From CAJQQY01 sp964352225 (GTDB taxonomy: Bacteria; Bacteroidota; Bacteroidia; Chitinophagales; Saprospiraceae): DNA of 7,649 nt. A program made the translations under genes and the position numbers. The DNA lies in NCBI GenBank assembly GCA_964352225.1, contig CAYGRM010000326.1, positions 1 through 7,649 on the forward strand. Reading direction: 5' to 3'. Positions 6,831 to 7,649 of this stretch are shown piece by piece (the stretch's first letter is position 1; each line of letters starts with the position of its first letter). Under the pieces are notes generated by a model that saw nothing but the letters and a program-made list of their open reading frames with translations, was not told where the DNA came from and did not search any database.

Positions 6831-7649
6831 TTAATATTTCAGATGAATAAAATGTAGCACTTTTTGCATCTCTTCTTTGAGTGGAGTAGAAGAAGTGACA
6901 TAATTATTATGCATAAAACTGAAGAGCAATGTTTTTCCTTTTCGAGTGGTGATGTAGCCGCTGAGGCAATGTTTGTTGCTCAAAGTTCCAGTCTTAGCAT
7001 GGACGTAGGGTGCATACCAGTTTTTGATTGTTCCTTCTTTTTTACCTGTTGGAAAAATGTTGAAAATGCGGTCTTCTGGAATTTTTTCATGTATTTTTTT
7101 TAATAAAAAAATCATCGTGCGTGGGGTGAATAAATTATATCGAGATAATCCCGAGCCATCTCTCCACAGCGGCGGATCGGGAGAATCTTTCAAATATTCC
7201 TTGGTGAAAAATCGGATAATTTTATGGGTATTCATCGTATCAAAAACTTCGTTGGAGCAAGCCAACAAAATTTGCTCGGCCATAAAATTATCACTCTCTT
7301 GCATCAATGGTTTATAAACTTCATCGACAGGTAAACTATAAATTGTTTTTGCATTTGCTGGAATTGCCATTTCTACGGATAAAAGCGCTACGTTTTTTTC
7401 CAAAATCAAACTCATCAATTCTGTGAAAAATTCATGAGAATATCGAAATGGAATTTCTTTTTCATAATTTTTAGAGGATGGTTGGAGTTGGTTGTATTCA
7501 AAAATATTTTCAAATTCTTTCCTTTCAAAACGGATACTCGTACCGCCAATGATAGGATTATAAAATACAAATGCCTCGAACGGTTTTGGGAAAATATCAA
7601 TTCCATTTCCATCTAGTTGACTTTGAAAACGAACAAGATTTCCATGAAT
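6831..7649 (-). CDS. dacB: D-alanyl-D-alanine carboxypeptidase/endopeptidase, PBP4 (peptidase S13) family, 5'-truncated by window edge
   Basis: PBP4-type enzymes remove the terminal D-Ala from peptidoglycan stem peptides and cut peptide cross-links in the periplasm. The frame is open to the right edge, giving 272 C-terminal residues. The N-terminus, with signal peptide and the SxxK active-site serine, is outside. Two of the three penicillin-binding motifs are seen: Ser-Asp-Asn at visible residues 119-121 (KPLMQESDNFMAEQIL) and Lys-Thr-Gly at 219-221 (codons 6987-6995, HAKTGTLSN). The family's DGSGLSRYNLFTPR segment lies between them. The upstream residues (FVFYNPIIGGTSIRF and onward) read as ordinary protein with no stop, so the in-frame TTG at 7418 is not a gene start. 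No catalytic defect is visible in the part present. The family assignment is firm; carboxypeptidase versus endopeptidase activity cannot be separated by sequence. Confidence 0.9.
   Translation of the reverse strand: MHGNLVRFQSQLDGNGIDIFPKPFEAFVFYNPIIGGTSIRFERKEFENIFEYNQLQPSSKNYEKEIPFRYSHEFFTELMSLILEKNVALLSVEMAIPANAKTIYSLPVDEVYKPLMQESDNFMAEQILLACSNEVFDTMNTHKIIRFFTKEYLKDSPDPPLWRDGSGLSRYNLFTPRTMIFLLKKIHEKIPEDRIFNIFPTGKKEGTIKNWYAPYVHAKTGTLSNKHCLSGYITTRKGKTLLFSFMHNNYVTSSTPLKEEMQKVLHFIHLKY

Noticed and set aside
7416..7418. TTG at 7418 as the start of a short 195-residue protein
   Set aside because: Upstream in-frame codons are open and protein-like, and a start here would leave out the SxxK half of the PBP4 domain.
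7415..7649. Small frames on both strands (7434-7616 plus, 7415-7612 minus, also 6864-7317 plus) as separate genes
   Set aside because: The dacB frame reads through without a stop to base 7649 and continues as family-like sequence, so these are shadows of it.

Overview
The window looks like chromosomal DNA from an AT-rich member of the Bacteroidota, possibly Saprospiria-like. The phylum call rests on the Bacteroidota-type ParC, A-rich translation leaders without a Shine-Dalgarno sequence, and a weak TTTG/TAnnTTTG-style promoter upstream of uvrC. The class-level guess is inference. No tRNA, rRNA, CRISPR array, transposase or phage gene is visible.

Layout: (1) 1-2379, plus strand: topoisomerase IV subunit A (parC), cut by the left edge just inside the catalytic domain and followed by a strong hairpin terminator. 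(2) 2448-2663: a spacer with a weak candidate promoter. (3) 2664-4514, plus strand: a complete uvrC with all nuclease and Fe-S ligand residues. (4) 4463-4682: a nested imperfect palindrome with 12-bp ends. It supplies the last 16 codons and stop of uvrC and ends inside the stop codon of the next, convergent gene. (5) 4681-6534, minus strand: a multi-pass membrane protein with C-terminal TPRs, resembling the TMTC family of GT-C O-mannosyltransferases. (6) 6556-6830: a gene-free spacer almost filled by a second, unrelated MITE-like structure (6573-6828). Its 27-bp inverted ends are each a hairpin, and it holds an inner block of GTTATT-type inverted repeats bounded by a 12-bp direct repeat. (7) 6831-7649, minus strand: the C-terminal part of a PBP4/DacB-type D-Ala-D-Ala carboxypeptidase, open to the right edge.

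The genes form no pathway: DNA topology, excision repair, a probable envelope glycosyltransferase and peptidoglycan trimming. The most unusual content is non-coding. Two different short palindromic elements sit at the two ends of the TMTC-like gene, and both lie directly against stop codons. I see no convincing new multi-gene system. The best leads are these two elements, the UvrC tail created by one of them, the TMTC-like enzyme, and an unusual quinolone-pocket sequence in ParC.
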